Source of the DNA: Shewanella mangrovi
Lineage (GTDB): Bacteria; Pseudomonadota; Gammaproteobacteria; Enterobacterales; Shewanellaceae
Assembly: GCF_000753795.1 (NCBI RefSeq)
Contig: NZ_JPEO01000004.1
Location: 207,706-271,705, forward strand
Reading direction: 5' to 3'
Length of the DNA: 64,000 nt
Numbering within the stretch: the stretch's first letter is position 1; each line of letters begins with the position of its first letter. The notes under the pieces were generated by a model. The model was not told the DNA's origin, ran no database searches, and saw nothing but the letters and a program-made list of their open reading frames with translations. Below are positions 55,071-64,000 of this stretch, piece by piece. Position numbers and translations under genes: made by a program.

Positions 55071-55355
55071 AAGCTCTGTCTGTCACAGCTAATTTGTCGC
55101 GTCGATGCGGAATAGAATAGGGCGCCATTGGTCGGCTTGTTAACTTGGTTAAATAATCGTCTTGGGTAGTTATCGCCGTTATTGCTGGCTAGTTGCTTGA
55201 ATCTGCTTGCTATTTGTTATTAAACATCGCTGTAAGCCGCATGGCATAGGGATTTTGCCAAGGTGAATGCTGTTGCACCTTCGATAAAACAATGTGATAA
55301 ATTGACGTTATACCCGCATAGCATTTTACGAATATTCAAGATTAATAGGGAAATT

Positions 55356-55703
55356 ATGATGAAGTTCAGTAGGATACTTATCTTTGTGTCGCTGCCTCTG
55401 AGTTATATGGTTCAGGCCGAGGATTACTACCAAGTCGCGACCCTTATTTACCAGCAAGATGAAATCGTCGCATCCCCCACTATGGTGGTGACCGCTAATC
55501 AACCCAGTAGCGTGTTGATTGGTGATGATGTGCGCCTAGCGGTGACATTAACGCCTAAGGCTGATGACGAAATTGCACTTGTTGCCGCATTAGCAGTTGG
55601 CAGTGAGCAATTAACCCCAAGGTTAGTGGTCAAGTTGGATCAGCCAGCCATGATTAACGTGGATGGACATCGACTGGCATTCACAGTGACTAAGCAACCA
55701 TAG
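55356..55703 (+). CDS. Small exported protein of unknown function
   Basis: A 115-residue protein with a signal peptide (ILIFVSLPLSYMVQAED) and a beta-rich domain: YYQVATLIYQQDEIVASP, MVVTANQPSSVLIGDDVRL and VTLTPKADDEIALV alternate polar and hydrophobic residues. It resembles a short periplasmic domain in its strand pattern, but no family can be named. ATG 55356 follows AGGG; a frame from 55263 adds 31 residues that do not belong to a signal peptide. It lies 46 bases before a GNAT gene. Confidence 0.65.
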   Translation: MMKFSRILIFVSLPLSYMVQAEDYYQVATLIYQQDEIVASPTMVVTANQPSSVLIGDDVRLAVTLTPKADDEIALVAALAVGSEQLTPRLVVKLDQPAMINVDGHRLAFTVTKQP

Positions 55704-55749
55704 TTGTGCGGATTCTTCCCATTTTCTAATTTTCAGGCAAAGGTCTTTC

Positions 55750-56232
55750 ATGAACATTATTAAAGCAAAGCCCATTCATCTCACCCGTATCATGGAAATT
55801 TATGAGCATGCGCGCAGCTTTATGGCGGCCAATGGTAACCGAGAACAATGGGGCAACGGCTATCCAGAACCAAGCCAGATCGAACAGGATATTGCCCAAG
55901 GACATAGCTATATCTGTTTAGATGGCGAACAAATCATCGCCACCTTTTACTTTGCGATCGAAGAGGAACCGACTTATCACCGTATCGACGACGGTGCTTG
56001 GTTTAATGATCGTCCGTATGGCGTACTGCATCGCATCGCGGTACAAAGCGATAAAAAAGGCGTCGCCACCTTCTGTCTCAACTGGTGTTTCGAACTTGTG
56101 GGTAATATGCGCATCGACACCCATGAAAATAATCTGCCGATGCGCCGCGTGCTGGAAAAACTGGGTTTTCAGTATTGTGGCGTGATTTATGTGCGCGATG
56201 GTTCACCACGTTTGGCGTATCAAAAAGGCTAG
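55750..56232 (+). CDS. GNAT family N-acetyltransferase
   Basis: A 160-residue acyltransferase with the GNAT core: GQIIATFYFAIEEEP-like beta strands, VLHRIAVQSDKKGVA as the coenzyme A loop (motif A, though the usual Q/R-X-X-G-X-G/A is altered to SDKKGVA), and IDTHENNLPMRRVLEKLGFQYCGVI as motif B. The substrate is unknown. It is followed by a convergent LysR gene. Confidence 0.85.
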   Translation: MNIIKAKPIHLTRIMEIYEHARSFMAANGNREQWGNGYPEPSQIEQDIAQGHSYICLDGEQIIATFYFAIEEEPTYHRIDDGAWFNDRPYGVLHRIAVQSDKKGVATFCLNWCFELVGNMRIDTHENNLPMRRVLEKLGFQYCGVIYVRDGSPRLAYQKG

Positions 56233-56248
56233 ACAAGCGCGCCTTACT

Positions 56249-57187
56249 TTATACCTCAAACTTAGCGGCAATCTGCGATACGATTTGCCGCTGCTGCACG
56301 ATGAAGTTCTCAAAGGCCTGCGCCGCCGGTGACAGATGGCGGTTGCGCGGGTGTACCAGACACCAACTGCGGACAATCGGTAACTCCTTAATCGGCAACT
56401 CCACCAGCGAGCCATCGCGCAACTCGCGATAGACACAATAACGTGGCAAAAAGGCGATCCCCAGACCAGCACTCACACCTTCGCGTTGCGCTTCATAGGA
56501 GTTGAACTCCACTACATTTTCAAAATGAATATGCTTTTGATGGAAAAACGCTTCGCAGGCTTTACGCGTTCCAGAGCCGTTTTCCCGCCGCAACAGGGTA
56601 AATTGTTGCAGTGCCTTCAACGGTACTTCGCCGGTATGCTGCGTTAGTAAGTGCCCCGCTTGGACGACGGCCACGATAGGATTACTGAGAAACGGCATAA
56701 AATCCAAATCCAGATCGCTGGGAACATCGGTCATGATCACTAAGTCGTCGCGGTTTTCATTCAAGCGACGAATCGTTTGAGTGCGATTAAACACATTCAA
56801 AATCGGATAGATATTGGCGTGCTGCCGCTGAAAGGCGGCCAACAGGTGCGGCAGCAAGTATTTTGCGCTCGATTCGGCGGCGATACGGATCTCGCCCTGC
56901 AGTGTGCCGCGTAATTCCGACAATTGCATATCGAGCACATCAAAGCGTTGAAACACATCGGCGGTAGATGCCAGCAGGTAATCCGCCGCATCGGTGCGAT
57001 ATAGCTTCTTGCCCACATATTCAAACAAGCGATGGTCGAGCACATCCTCGAGCTGACGGATCTGCTGGCTGACGGCGGGTTGGGTCAAGGCCAACAACTC
57101 GGCCGCGCGACTATAGGAACGCTGCTCACACACGGTCTGAAATACCTGTAATTGCCGCAAGGTGATGCGCATGTAGCTTTTTTGCAC
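56249..57187 (-). CDS. LysR family regulator, likely of pycAB
   Basis: A 312-residue LysR protein with an N-terminal winged helix (LRQLQVFQTVCEQRSYSRAA, LALTQPAVSQQIRQLE) and a periplasmic-binding-like effector domain (about 90-300) with IRIAAESSAKYLLPHLL and GLGIAFLPRYCV. It diverges from pycA with 132 bases between, the same arrangement as pycR and pycAB in Pseudomonas, so control of pyruvate carboxylase is the best inference. The GTG at 57187 is chosen because GGAGA lies seven bases before it; ATG 57172 has no such site. Confidence 0.85.
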   Translation of the reverse strand: MQKSYMRITLRQLQVFQTVCEQRSYSRAAELLALTQPAVSQQIRQLEDVLDHRLFEYVGKKLYRTDAADYLLASTADVFQRFDVLDMQLSELRGTLQGEIRIAAESSAKYLLPHLLAAFQRQHANIYPILNVFNRTQTIRRLNENRDDLVIMTDVPSDLDLDFMPFLSNPIVAVVQAGHLLTQHTGEVPLKALQQFTLLRRENGSGTRKACEAFFHQKHIHFENVVEFNSYEAQREGVSAGLGIAFLPRYCVYRELRDGSLVELPIKELPIVRSWCLVHPRNRHLSPAAQAFENFIVQQRQIVSQIAAKFEV

Positions 57188-57319
57188 GATTTATCTCCAG
57201 CTATAACCTTTTTCTTATGCTGGATAAAATTATTATTAATTTTAATTATTTTTGAAATAGCAGTAGCTTAAAACTACATCATCGATCTTAAAAATTTTGT
57301 AACAGTGGAGTTACGTTTT

Positions 57320-58735
57320 GTGATCAAGAAAATCCTAATCGCCAATCGTGGCGAAATTGCAGTACGAATTATCCGCGCCTGTGCCGAGATGGGGATTCGC
57401 TCAGTGGCGGTTTATTCAGATGCGGATCGACATGCGCTGCACGTTAAACGTGCGGACGAAGCTTATAGCTTGGGGGACGATCCATTAGCGGGTTATCTGA
57501 GTCCACAACGTTTAGTCAGCCTCGCCGTAGAAGTGGGGTGCGATGCATTGCATCCCGGCTACGGTTTTCTGTCTGAAAATCCAGAGTTAGCTGAGCTGTG
57601 TGCCGAACGCGGGGTGAAATTTATCGGTCCGAGCGCCGATATTATTCGCCGTATGGGGGATAAAACCGAAGCGCGTCGCACCATGATCGCGGCGGGTGTT
57701 CCTGTCACGCCAGGTACTGAAGGCAATCTGCGCGACCTTGAGCAGGCGCTAGAAGAAGCCGAGCGCATTGGTTATCCCGTGATGTTGAAAGCGACCTCTG
57801 GGGGCGGTGGTCGTGGTATTCGTCGCTGTGATAATCCGAAAGAGCTGCAACAGTCTTATCCGCGGGTGATCTCTGAAGCCACCAAAGCCTTTGGCTCGGC
57901 AGAAGTGTTTCTCGAAAAGTGCATTGTGAATCCAAAGCATATTGAAGCGCAGATTCTGGCGGATAGTCATGGCAATACCGTGCACCTGTTTGAGCGTGAC
58001 TGCTCAATTCAACGCCGTAATCAGAAACTGATTGAGATTGCGCCGAGTCCGCAAATTACTCCGGAGCAACGGGCGTATATCGGCAAAATGGCAGTACGCG
58101 CGGCGCAAGCAGTGAACTATGAAAACGCCGGTACGGTGGAGTTCCTGCTGTCGGGTGATGAAATCTACTTTATGGAGATGAACACGCGGGTGCAGGTGGA
58201 GCACACCATTACCGAGCAGATCACCGGTATTGATATCGTGCGCGAGCAGATCCGTATCGCCTCAGGCATGTCATTGTCGGTTAAGCAGGAAGATATCCAC
58301 TATCAGGGCTTTGCGCTGCAGTTTCGAATCAATGCGGAAGATCCAAAGAATAACTTCTTCCCTTCATTCGGTCGTATTACGCGTTACTACGCACCAGGTG
58401 GCCCTGGCGTACGTACCGATACGGCAATTTACACCGGTTATGTTATCCCGCCTTACTACGACTCCATGTGCTTAAAGTTGGTGGTGTGGTCACTCAACTG
58501 GGAAGACGCCTTGGATAGAAGTTTGCGGGCGCTCGACGATATGCGTTTGCAAGGGGTGAAAACTACCGCGACTTACTATCAGCAGATCCTGCGTAACGAA
58601 GAATTCCGTACCGGAGAATTCAACACCAGCTTTGTGGAATCACATCCAGAGTTGTTGGATTACTCAGAAAAACGGGCGCCGGAGCAATTGGCTATCGCCA
58701 TTGCCACTGCTATTGCCGCATATGCGGGTATGTAA
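57320..58735 (+). CDS. pycA: Pyruvate carboxylase subunit A (biotin carboxylase)
   Basis: ATP-dependent carboxylation of biotin in two-subunit pyruvate carboxylase. The 471 residues contain ILIANRGEIAVRIIRA, the ATP-grasp glycine loop KATSGGGGRGI, CSIQRRNQKLIEIAPSP and MNTRVQVEHTITEQITG. I start at the GTG at 57320 (MIKKIL...), with GGAG nine bases before; a GTG at 57305 adds five residues. Length agrees with Pseudomonas PycA. The next gene follows after 46 bases and supplies the carboxyltransferase. An acetyl-CoA carboxylase biotin carboxylase (accC) was considered, but the partner gene and the LysR context favour PycA. Confidence 0.9.
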   Translation: MIKKILIANRGEIAVRIIRACAEMGIRSVAVYSDADRHALHVKRADEAYSLGDDPLAGYLSPQRLVSLAVEVGCDALHPGYGFLSENPELAELCAERGVKFIGPSADIIRRMGDKTEARRTMIAAGVPVTPGTEGNLRDLEQALEEAERIGYPVMLKATSGGGGRGIRRCDNPKELQQSYPRVISEATKAFGSAEVFLEKCIVNPKHIEAQILADSHGNTVHLFERDCSIQRRNQKLIEIAPSPQITPEQRAYIGKMAVRAAQAVNYENAGTVEFLLSGDEIYFMEMNTRVQVEHTITEQITGIDIVREQIRIASGMSLSVKQEDIHYQGFALQFRINAEDPKNNFFPSFGRITRYYAPGGPGVRTDTAIYTGYVIPPYYDSMCLKLVVWSLNWEDALDRSLRALDDMRLQGVKTTATYYQQILRNEEFRTGEFNTSFVESHPELLDYSEKRAPEQLAIAIATAIAAYAGM

Positions 58736-58781
58736 AGGATGAAGGCTGGTGGCGCAAGCGACCAGTGGAGAGATAAGAAAA

Positions 58782-60593
58782 ATGAGCAAAAAAATCACTG
58801 TAACCGAAACCGTTTTGCGTGATGCACATCAGTCATTGTTAGCAACTCGCATGCGTACTGAAGATATGCTGCCAATCTGTCCTAAGCTGGACAAGGTTGG
58901 TTTCTGGTCGCTCGAAGTGTGGGGCGGTGCGACCTTTGATGCCTGTTTGCGTTTTCTGAAAGAAGATCCTTGGGAACGTCTGCGTAAACTGCGCGCGGCC
59001 TTGCCTAATACCCGTTTGCAAATGTTGCTGCGTGGACAAAACCTGCTGGGATATCGTCACTACAGCGATGACGTGGTACGCGCTTTTGTTGAGCGTTCGG
59101 CGGCTAACGGTATGGACGTGTTCCGTGTGTTTGACGCGATGAACGACGTACGTAACCTCAAAACGGCGGTCGAAGCGGTGAAAGAATCGGGCAAGCATGC
59201 CCAAGGTACAATCTGCTACACCACCAGCCCAGTGCATACGGTCGATAAATTTGTCACCCAAGCCAAAGAGATGGTGGCGATGGGTGTTGATTCTATCGCG
59301 GTGAAAGATATGGCGGGCTTGCTGACGCCATTTGCTACGGGTGAATTGGTTAAGGCCTTAAAAGACAGTGTCGATTTGCCAGTGTTCCTGCACTCACACG
59401 ATACTGCTGGTGTGGCGGCGATGTGTCAGCTTAAAGCGATAGAAAATGGTGCTGATAACATCGATACCGCAATCGGCACTATGGCATGGGGCACCAGCCA
59501 TCCGGGCACAGAATCTATGGTGGCAGCATTGCGTGGCACCGAATACGATACCGGTTTAGATCTGGTCGCGCTGCAAGAGATCAGCACCTACTTTGCCGAA
59601 GTACGTAAGAAGTATCATCAGTTTGAAAGCGCTTACACTGGCGTTGATACTCGCGTGCAAGTGAACCAAGTACCGGGCGGTATGATGTCCAACTTGGCCA
59701 ACCAGCTAAAAGAGCAGGGTGCGCTCAACCGTATCGATGAAGTGTTTGCCGAAATTCCGCGGGTACGTAAAGACTTAGGTTATCCACCATTGGTGACGCC
59801 AACCTCGCAAATTGTGGGTACTCAAGCGGTGTTTAACGTACTTGCTGGCGAGCGTTATAAAACGATCACCAACGAAGTGAAGTTGTACCTGCAAGGTCGC
59901 TACGGTAAAGCGCCAAGTCAGATCAATGTTGAGTTGCAGCAACGTGCCATTGGTAAAGAAGAGATTATCGATGTTCGCCCAGCGGATTTGATTGCGCCAG
60001 AGTTGGATGCATTGCGCGCCCAAGTGAGCGATTTGGCCACTTGTGAAGAGGACGTACTCAGCTTTGCGATGTTCCCAGAAGTGGGCCGTCAGTTCCTTAG
60101 TGATCGCGCGAATGGCACCTTGGCACCAGAACCGCTGCTGCCGATCGCCCAAGCTGGCGCGGGTGCATCTGTCGATAAGAAAGAAGGCGTCCCTACTGAG
60201 TTTGTTATCGACGTACATGGTGAAAGTTATCATGTGGATATTACCGGCATCGGTATCAAAGGCACTGGCAAACGTCATTTCTACATGTCGATTGATGGTC
60301 TGCCGGAAGAAGTGGTATTTGAGCCGCTGGGTGAATATGTCACTGACGGTGCATCAGAAAAGCGCCGTCAAGCCAGTCTGCCGGGCGACGTGACCACCTC
60401 AATGCCGGGTAACGTGGTTGATGTGTTAGTGAATATTGGTGATAGCGTTACCGCGGGACAGCCATTGTTAGTCACTGAAGCGATGAAGATGGAATCTGAA
60501 GTGACCGCGCCATTGGCTGGGAAAGTTGCGGCGATCAACGTTAAGAAAGGCGATCGTATCACGCCAGGAGATGTACTGGTCGAGATTGAATAA
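58782..60593 (+). CDS. pycB: Pyruvate carboxylase subunit B (carboxyltransferase with biotin domain)
   Basis: Transfers CO2 from biotin to pyruvate, making oxaloacetate. The 603 residues have the HMG-CoA-lyase-like barrel with TVLRDAHQSLLATRMRTEDM and the metal-binding HSHDTAG, a conserved C-terminal domain, and a biotin domain with the biotinylated Lys in EAMKMES about 35 residues from the end. It is also like the oxaloacetate decarboxylase alpha subunit, but no beta or gamma subunit gene is near and pycA precedes it. ATG 58782 follows GGAGAG; a longer frame from 58749 is less likely. Confidence 0.9.
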   Translation: MSKKITVTETVLRDAHQSLLATRMRTEDMLPICPKLDKVGFWSLEVWGGATFDACLRFLKEDPWERLRKLRAALPNTRLQMLLRGQNLLGYRHYSDDVVRAFVERSAANGMDVFRVFDAMNDVRNLKTAVEAVKESGKHAQGTICYTTSPVHTVDKFVTQAKEMVAMGVDSIAVKDMAGLLTPFATGELVKALKDSVDLPVFLHSHDTAGVAAMCQLKAIENGADNIDTAIGTMAWGTSHPGTESMVAALRGTEYDTGLDLVALQEISTYFAEVRKKYHQFESAYTGVDTRVQVNQVPGGMMSNLANQLKEQGALNRIDEVFAEIPRVRKDLGYPPLVTPTSQIVGTQAVFNVLAGERYKTITNEVKLYLQGRYGKAPSQINVELQQRAIGKEEIIDVRPADLIAPELDALRAQVSDLATCEEDVLSFAMFPEVGRQFLSDRANGTLAPEPLLPIAQAGAGASVDKKEGVPTEFVIDVHGESYHVDITGIGIKGTGKRHFYMSIDGLPEEVVFEPLGEYVTDGASEKRRQASLPGDVTTSMPGNVVDVLVNIGDSVTAGQPLLVTEAMKMESEVTAPLAGKVAAINVKKGDRITPGDVLVEIE

Positions 60594-60610
60594 GCCATCG
60601 TGCTATTGAT

Positions 60611-60638
60611 AAAAAAGCCCACAATCGTGGGCTTTTTT
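60611..60638. terminator. Bidirectional terminator after pycB
   Basis: AAAAAAGCCCAC and GTGGGCTTTTTT form a perfect 12-bp stem with loop AATC and runs of A and T on either side. It serves pycB and the convergent nuclease gene. Confidence 0.9.
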
Positions 60639-60671
60639 CATGGGCTTAACTTGCGGGTCTAACCTGGCAGG

Positions 60672-63600
60672 TTATTGGCAGATATCGCCGCTCACTGCTG
60701 AAGCTTGACCTGCGCCATTGCCGATAAAGCCAAACTCAACGGTTTGTCCTGGCGCAATGGTTTTATTCCACTCAAGGTTGGTTGAGCTGTAAGGATTGTC
60801 GCCACTCAGCAGACTGTTCCAGTTGCTGCTAATGGTGCTGTTGTCGGTAAATGACCAGTCCACTTGCCAGCCGCGAATTGCGACCTTGCCGGTGTTGGTA
60901 ATTTTTACTGCACCTTGGAAGCCGCCCGGCCAGCTATTGGTCAGTTGGTAGACACATTGCGCGCTTGGCTCGTCAACTTGGCCATTACTGTTACCATTGT
61001 GTGGTGGTGTGGTTGGCACTTGGCACAGTTCACCAGTGACTTCGGTATCTTCACCATCACCGCTACCAATGAAGCCGACTTCAACACTTTGGCCCGGCGC
61101 GATATCTTTATTCCAACTGAGGTTTTTCACTGTGTAAGGACCTTGGCCTTTCAGCTTGCCGTTCCACAGATTATTGACCTTGTCACCATTGTCGTAATTC
61201 CAGTTCACCTGCCAGCCTTTGATGGTAGCTTCTGATTGGTTGGTGATGCGAATAACGCCTTGGAATCCACCTTGCCAGCGATTCGTTATTTCATGCTCAC
61301 ACAATGCTGGTGCGTTGTTGGCAATCAGCTTCAGTGAGGCAATCACAGGATCATGGTCTGACATGCGATATGGATCGGCAGCATAGTAATCTACCTGTTG
61401 CTGCTCCGACTTAGACTCTGTGTTGTAGTCTAAAATCGTTGGCTCATCGGCATTGATATGCCAATCAGTCGCATCCAGCGCCGCGTCAGCTAAGCTGGCA
61501 GATACCAGCATATGGTCCATGTAGCCTACTAGGCCATCGTACTGATATGAGTAACCTTCAGTACCGTGGAACTTGTTGATCAGATCAACAAAGCCCGCAT
61601 CGGTCAGCGTGGTTACAGGATCTTCTTTCGCATAAGAGTTCAGATCGCCGATGATCACTTTGTTAGGCTGTTGGCTCAGAATGTCATTGGACGCGAACCA
61701 TGCCAGCAGCGATTTGGCTTGCTGTACGCGCGTGGCGTTAAAGCAGCTTTGTCCATCCGCTTGATCGGCATCTGCACCATTGGCATTGCTACAACGTTTT
61801 GATTTGAAGTGGTTTACGATAACAGTGAACAGTTCGTTACTGTTGGCCAGTTTGAAACGTTGGGCCATTGGCGGACGGTTAAATACACTGTCATTGTTCA
61901 GCAGAACTTCACCTACCGCTGTCACTGCTGCTGGACGATACAGCATGCCTACGGTAATGGCATCAGTGCCTACTTGCGCATTGGCATTCGCGAAGGCGTA
62001 GACATTGCTACCCAACTGGATGTTGACGCGCTTCACCAAGTCGGCAATGGCACTATCGCTAGCAAAACCATCATTTTCAATCTCCATTAAGCCGATAATA
62101 TCTGCATTGCTGGCGACGATTGCGGCGACGGTTTTAGCCACTTGGCGCTCATACTCTTCCGCCGTGTCTGCGCCGCGAGAGGTCGGGAAGCCCGCACCAT
62201 TGCCGTCACCGTTGAAGAGGTTGAGTACGTTCATGCTGGCAATCGCAACGTCACCCATGGCCAAAGGCGGATGTTCTGGGCGAGTGTTGTTGGCGATGAA
62301 CTGTGGTTCTTGTGTCGGAATTACGCGGTAAACATCAAAGCTGAAGTCGATAACGCCCTGAATATTCGATACTAAGTCACCGGTACGCAGGGTGTTGCTC
62401 GCGCTCAGTCCACCATTAGGATAACGCTGGCTATCAGGGTATGACTTGCTGTTACCGTCATCCAATACCAATTGATCCAGTGCATTAGCTTGCGCCAGCG
62501 CGATGGCGTCGGCGGAACCCGGCTTATACAGATTGGTTGGGGTAAATAGACGTTTGCTGGATAGCGTGACTTCACCATATTGGCCTAGCGAGTTGTTATT
62601 GGTGACCACTAAGTCGCCATCAATGCTCACTAGCATACCTTCTAAACGTTCCATGTCAGCATGAGACGCAAATGGTAGTTTGACGCTAATTGGCGCGATA
62701 CTGCCGTTGCCACAACTGGCCATCTCGCTCAGCGTGATTTCGGTTTTTTCGTGGTATTCAGATACGGCACCCAACACCCGCACGACGCTGCCAACGGTCG
62801 GCATTGGCTGGTTACGGTTGTAGATGTAGATCGCTTCTGAGGTATTGGCGTCGCCATCTTCATCGCCCGCTTCTTCTTGTACAAAGAACGCCTTGGCGCC
62901 AGCGTTAACGGCAGTCACCACACCTTCAATCACCACGGTTTCCCCGGCCAATGGTGAAACATCACCACTACCTTGTACCGCACTAATTAAGGTCGCGTCA
63001 TCGGCACATTGACCCAATACCAGAGGTTGTTCGACTGGCGGAGTTTCTGGGTCAGTGTTGTCGCCATTATCGCCACCGTTGCCAACGTCACCGCTATCAT
63101 CACATTGGGCATCGCCATAGACTTGGCTAATCCACTCTGGATGGTCGATGTAAGGGTTACGGTTGCCTTGATACTGGTAAATGGCGTTGTTGCGTTTACG
63201 TTCAAAGTTATCAACTGGGTCTTGTTTTGCCCATTCAAGCAGACGACACAAACGCCCAATCTCGGGCTCGCTACCGCTGGTAAGATGGTCAACTAACACC
63301 AAATCTGGTGTAACGTCGCCGTTACCTTCATAACGGGTGTCCATGTACATCAGCATCCGCGCCACATCACCTTTCACCGCATCACGAGGCTCAAAGGAAT
63401 CGCCGTCAATACGGTTTTGCGGATCTTCGGCTAACGGTGAGTCACTGTCATCAAAGTCTAGATTGCCGCGTGATGAGTTGATCGAGATATCGGCTGGACG
63501 CAGATGGTTGATATCGGTATAGGCTTCATTGGCTTGGGAGCTAAAGCCATGACTCTTAGCCCACACGTGTTCACGGTTCCAGTTATCAGGATTACTGCTT

Positions 63601-64000
63601 TGAGTTCCTGAGCCGTTACTGTGTTTGGAAATCGAGCGACCACTGTAGAGCAGAATAACGTTAGCTGCATTTTCAGGATCTTCATCGGTATGCGTGAGAG
63701 CCGTCCAGACTTCGCCGTAGCTCAGTTTCTTCTGACCTTGACTAATCGCGCTGTTGATTGCCGCTTTTAACGTTGCAGCATCAGCACCGCTGTTTTCCGC
63801 ATTGATGGCAGCAGCATAGTAATTGGCATCGCTAAAGCTCGCCGGATCAGCTACCGGTGTTAACTCGCTACAGTTAAAGCATGGCGTGGTATCGCCGCCA
63901 GTACCAGTGTCACCACCTGCGCCAGTATCGCCACCAGTGTCTGTGTCACCACCAGTGCCAGTATCGCCACCAGTACCAGTATCGCCGCCAGTACCAGTAT
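60672..64000 (-). CDS. Secreted multi-domain nuclease with two CBM2-like domains (N-terminus cut by window edge)
   Basis: An open frame runs uninterrupted from the right edge to the stop at 60672, covering at least 1108 residues. From N to C: a Gly-Thr-Gly-Gly-Asp-Thr repeat linker (about 63886-64000), an endonuclease I (EndA) domain with NREHVWAKSHGF (to about 63100), an OB-fold-like segment, an endonuclease/exonuclease/phosphatase domain (MNVLNLFNGDG, IIGLMEIENDGF, VNHFKSKRC, SDHDPVIASL; about 61310-62270), and two C-terminal CBM2-like domains, each with W-GGFQG, GWQV-W and a terminal Cys. It resembles Shewanella ExeM, but ExeM-type proteins normally end in a GlyGly-CTERM segment that I do not see here. 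A terminator lies before its 3' end. Confidence 0.9.
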   Translation of the reverse strand, partial: TGTGGDTGTGGDTGTGGDTDTGGDTGAGGDTGTGGDTTPCFNCSELTPVADPASFSDANYYAAAINAENSGADAATLKAAINSAISQGQKKLSYGEVWTALTHTDEDPENAANVILLYSGRSISKHSNGSGTQSSNPDNWNREHVWAKSHGFSSQANEAYTDINHLRPADISINSSRGNLDFDDSDSPLAEDPQNRIDGDSFEPRDAVKGDVARMLMYMDTRYEGNGDVTPDLVLVDHLTSGSEPEIGRLCRLLEWAKQDPVDNFERKRNNAIYQYQGNRNPYIDHPEWISQVYGDAQCDDSGDVGNGGDNGDNTDPETPPVEQPLVLGQCADDATLISAVQGSGDVSPLAGETVVIEGVVTAVNAGAKAFFVQEEAGDEDGDANTSEAIYIYNRNQPMPTVGSVVRVLGAVSEYHEKTEITLSEMASCGNGSIAPISVKLPFASHADMERLEGMLVSIDGDLVVTNNNSLGQYGEVTLSSKRLFTPTNLYKPGSADAIALAQANALDQLVLDDGNSKSYPDSQRYPNGGLSASNTLRTGDLVSNIQGVIDFSFDVYRVIPTQEPQFIANNTRPEHPPLAMGDVAIASMNVLNLFNGDGNGAGFPTSRGADTAEEYERQVAKTVAAIVASNADIIGLMEIENDGFASDSAIADLVKRVNIQLGSNVYAFANANAQVGTDAITVGMLYRPAAVTAVGEVLLNNDSVFNRPPMAQRFKLANSNELFTVIVNHFKSKRCSNANGADADQADGQSCFNATRVQQAKSLLAWFASNDILSQQPNKVIIGDLNSYAKEDPVTTLTDAGFVDLINKFHGTEGYSYQYDGLVGYMDHMLVSASLADAALDATDWHINADEPTILDYNTESKSEQQQVDYYAADPYRMSDHDPVIASLKLIANNAPALCEHEITNRWQGGFQGVIRITNQSEATIKGWQVNWNYDNGDKVNNLWNGKLKGQGPYTVKNLSWNKDIAPGQSVEVGFIGSGDGEDTEVTGELCQVPTTPPHNGNSNGQVDEPSAQCVYQLTNSWPGGFQGAVKITNTGKVAIRGWQVDWSFTDNSTISSNWNSLLSGDNPYSSTNLEWNKTIAPGQTVEFGFIGNGAGQASAVSGDICQ
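63886..64000 (-). repeat. In-frame GGDTGT hexapeptide repeat in the nuclease gene
   Basis: An 18-base unit (reads GGYGGYGAYACYGGYACY on the minus strand) repeats at least six times and continues past the right edge. It encodes Gly-Gly-Asp-Thr-Gly-Thr with a few Ala and Asp variants and no frame change. Such a low-complexity stretch is expected to form a flexible linker and to vary in copy number between strains. Confidence 0.85.

Noticed and set aside
59775..60278. Minus-strand ORF of 167 codons inside pycB
   Set aside because: Antisense to a conserved carboxyltransferase region; no start signal.
63886..64000. GGDTGT repeats considered as a CRISPR array
   Set aside because: Units are 18 bases with no spacers, are contiguous and in frame with the nuclease gene.

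Overview
The window looks like a chromosomal segment of a diazotrophic gammaproteobacterium, probably a Shewanella-like member of the Alteromonadales. This is inferred from a secreted multi-domain nuclease, a split tetraheme flavocytochrome c, many PAS/GGDEF signalling proteins and pycAB with a divergent LysR gene. No rRNA, tRNA, CRISPR array, insertion sequence or phage gene was seen.

Nitrogen fixation occupies two blocks. Block 1 (about 390-5658) is nifU-nifS-nifV-nifW-nifZ-nifM behind a sigma-54 promoter with two NifA sites (TGT-N10-ACA). Block 2 (19326-32324) is nifQ-ferredoxin-nifB-nifA-nifL on the minus strand, an alpha/beta hydrolase, and rnfABCDGEH-nifF on the plus strand. NifB, NifQ and NifV supply cofactor precursors, NifU and NifS build Fe-S clusters, NifW, NifZ and NifM mature the nitrogenase proteins, and Rnf with flavodoxin and ferredoxin delivers low-potential electrons. 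NifL and NifA regulate. NifA sites plus -24/-12 elements precede nifU, nifB, nifL, rnfA and nifF. The structural genes nifHDK are not in the window.

Between the blocks (5659-19325) lie genes with no obvious nif role: a small membrane protein, a PanE-family reductase, an S9-peptidase-like protein without its catalytic triad, a porin / PstS-like protein / diguanylate cyclase operon, ppnP, and a 1501-residue CHASE-PAS hybrid histidine kinase overlapping a REC-GGDEF regulator.

From 32.3 to 40.2 kb there is a MarR/DUF3861 pair, then an anaerobic-respiration-like locus: tetraheme cytochrome, flavin reductase and outer-membrane protein, divergent from a NarX/NarL-type two-component system with TAGGT/ACCTA repeats between them. 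A Fur-box-preceded PepSY membrane protein pair follows.

From 40.5 to 55.7 kb are an intact S9 peptidase, mtgA, an FKBP, a GST, two tandem TonB-domain repeat proteins with a decayed fragment of the neighbouring MFS gene between them, a class C beta-lactamase, class I fumarase with a dicarboxylate carrier, and a long AT-rich gap holding one GC-rich structured island. The right end has a GNAT enzyme, LysR-pycA-pycB, and a large secreted nuclease ending in two CBM2-like domains, cut by the window edge.
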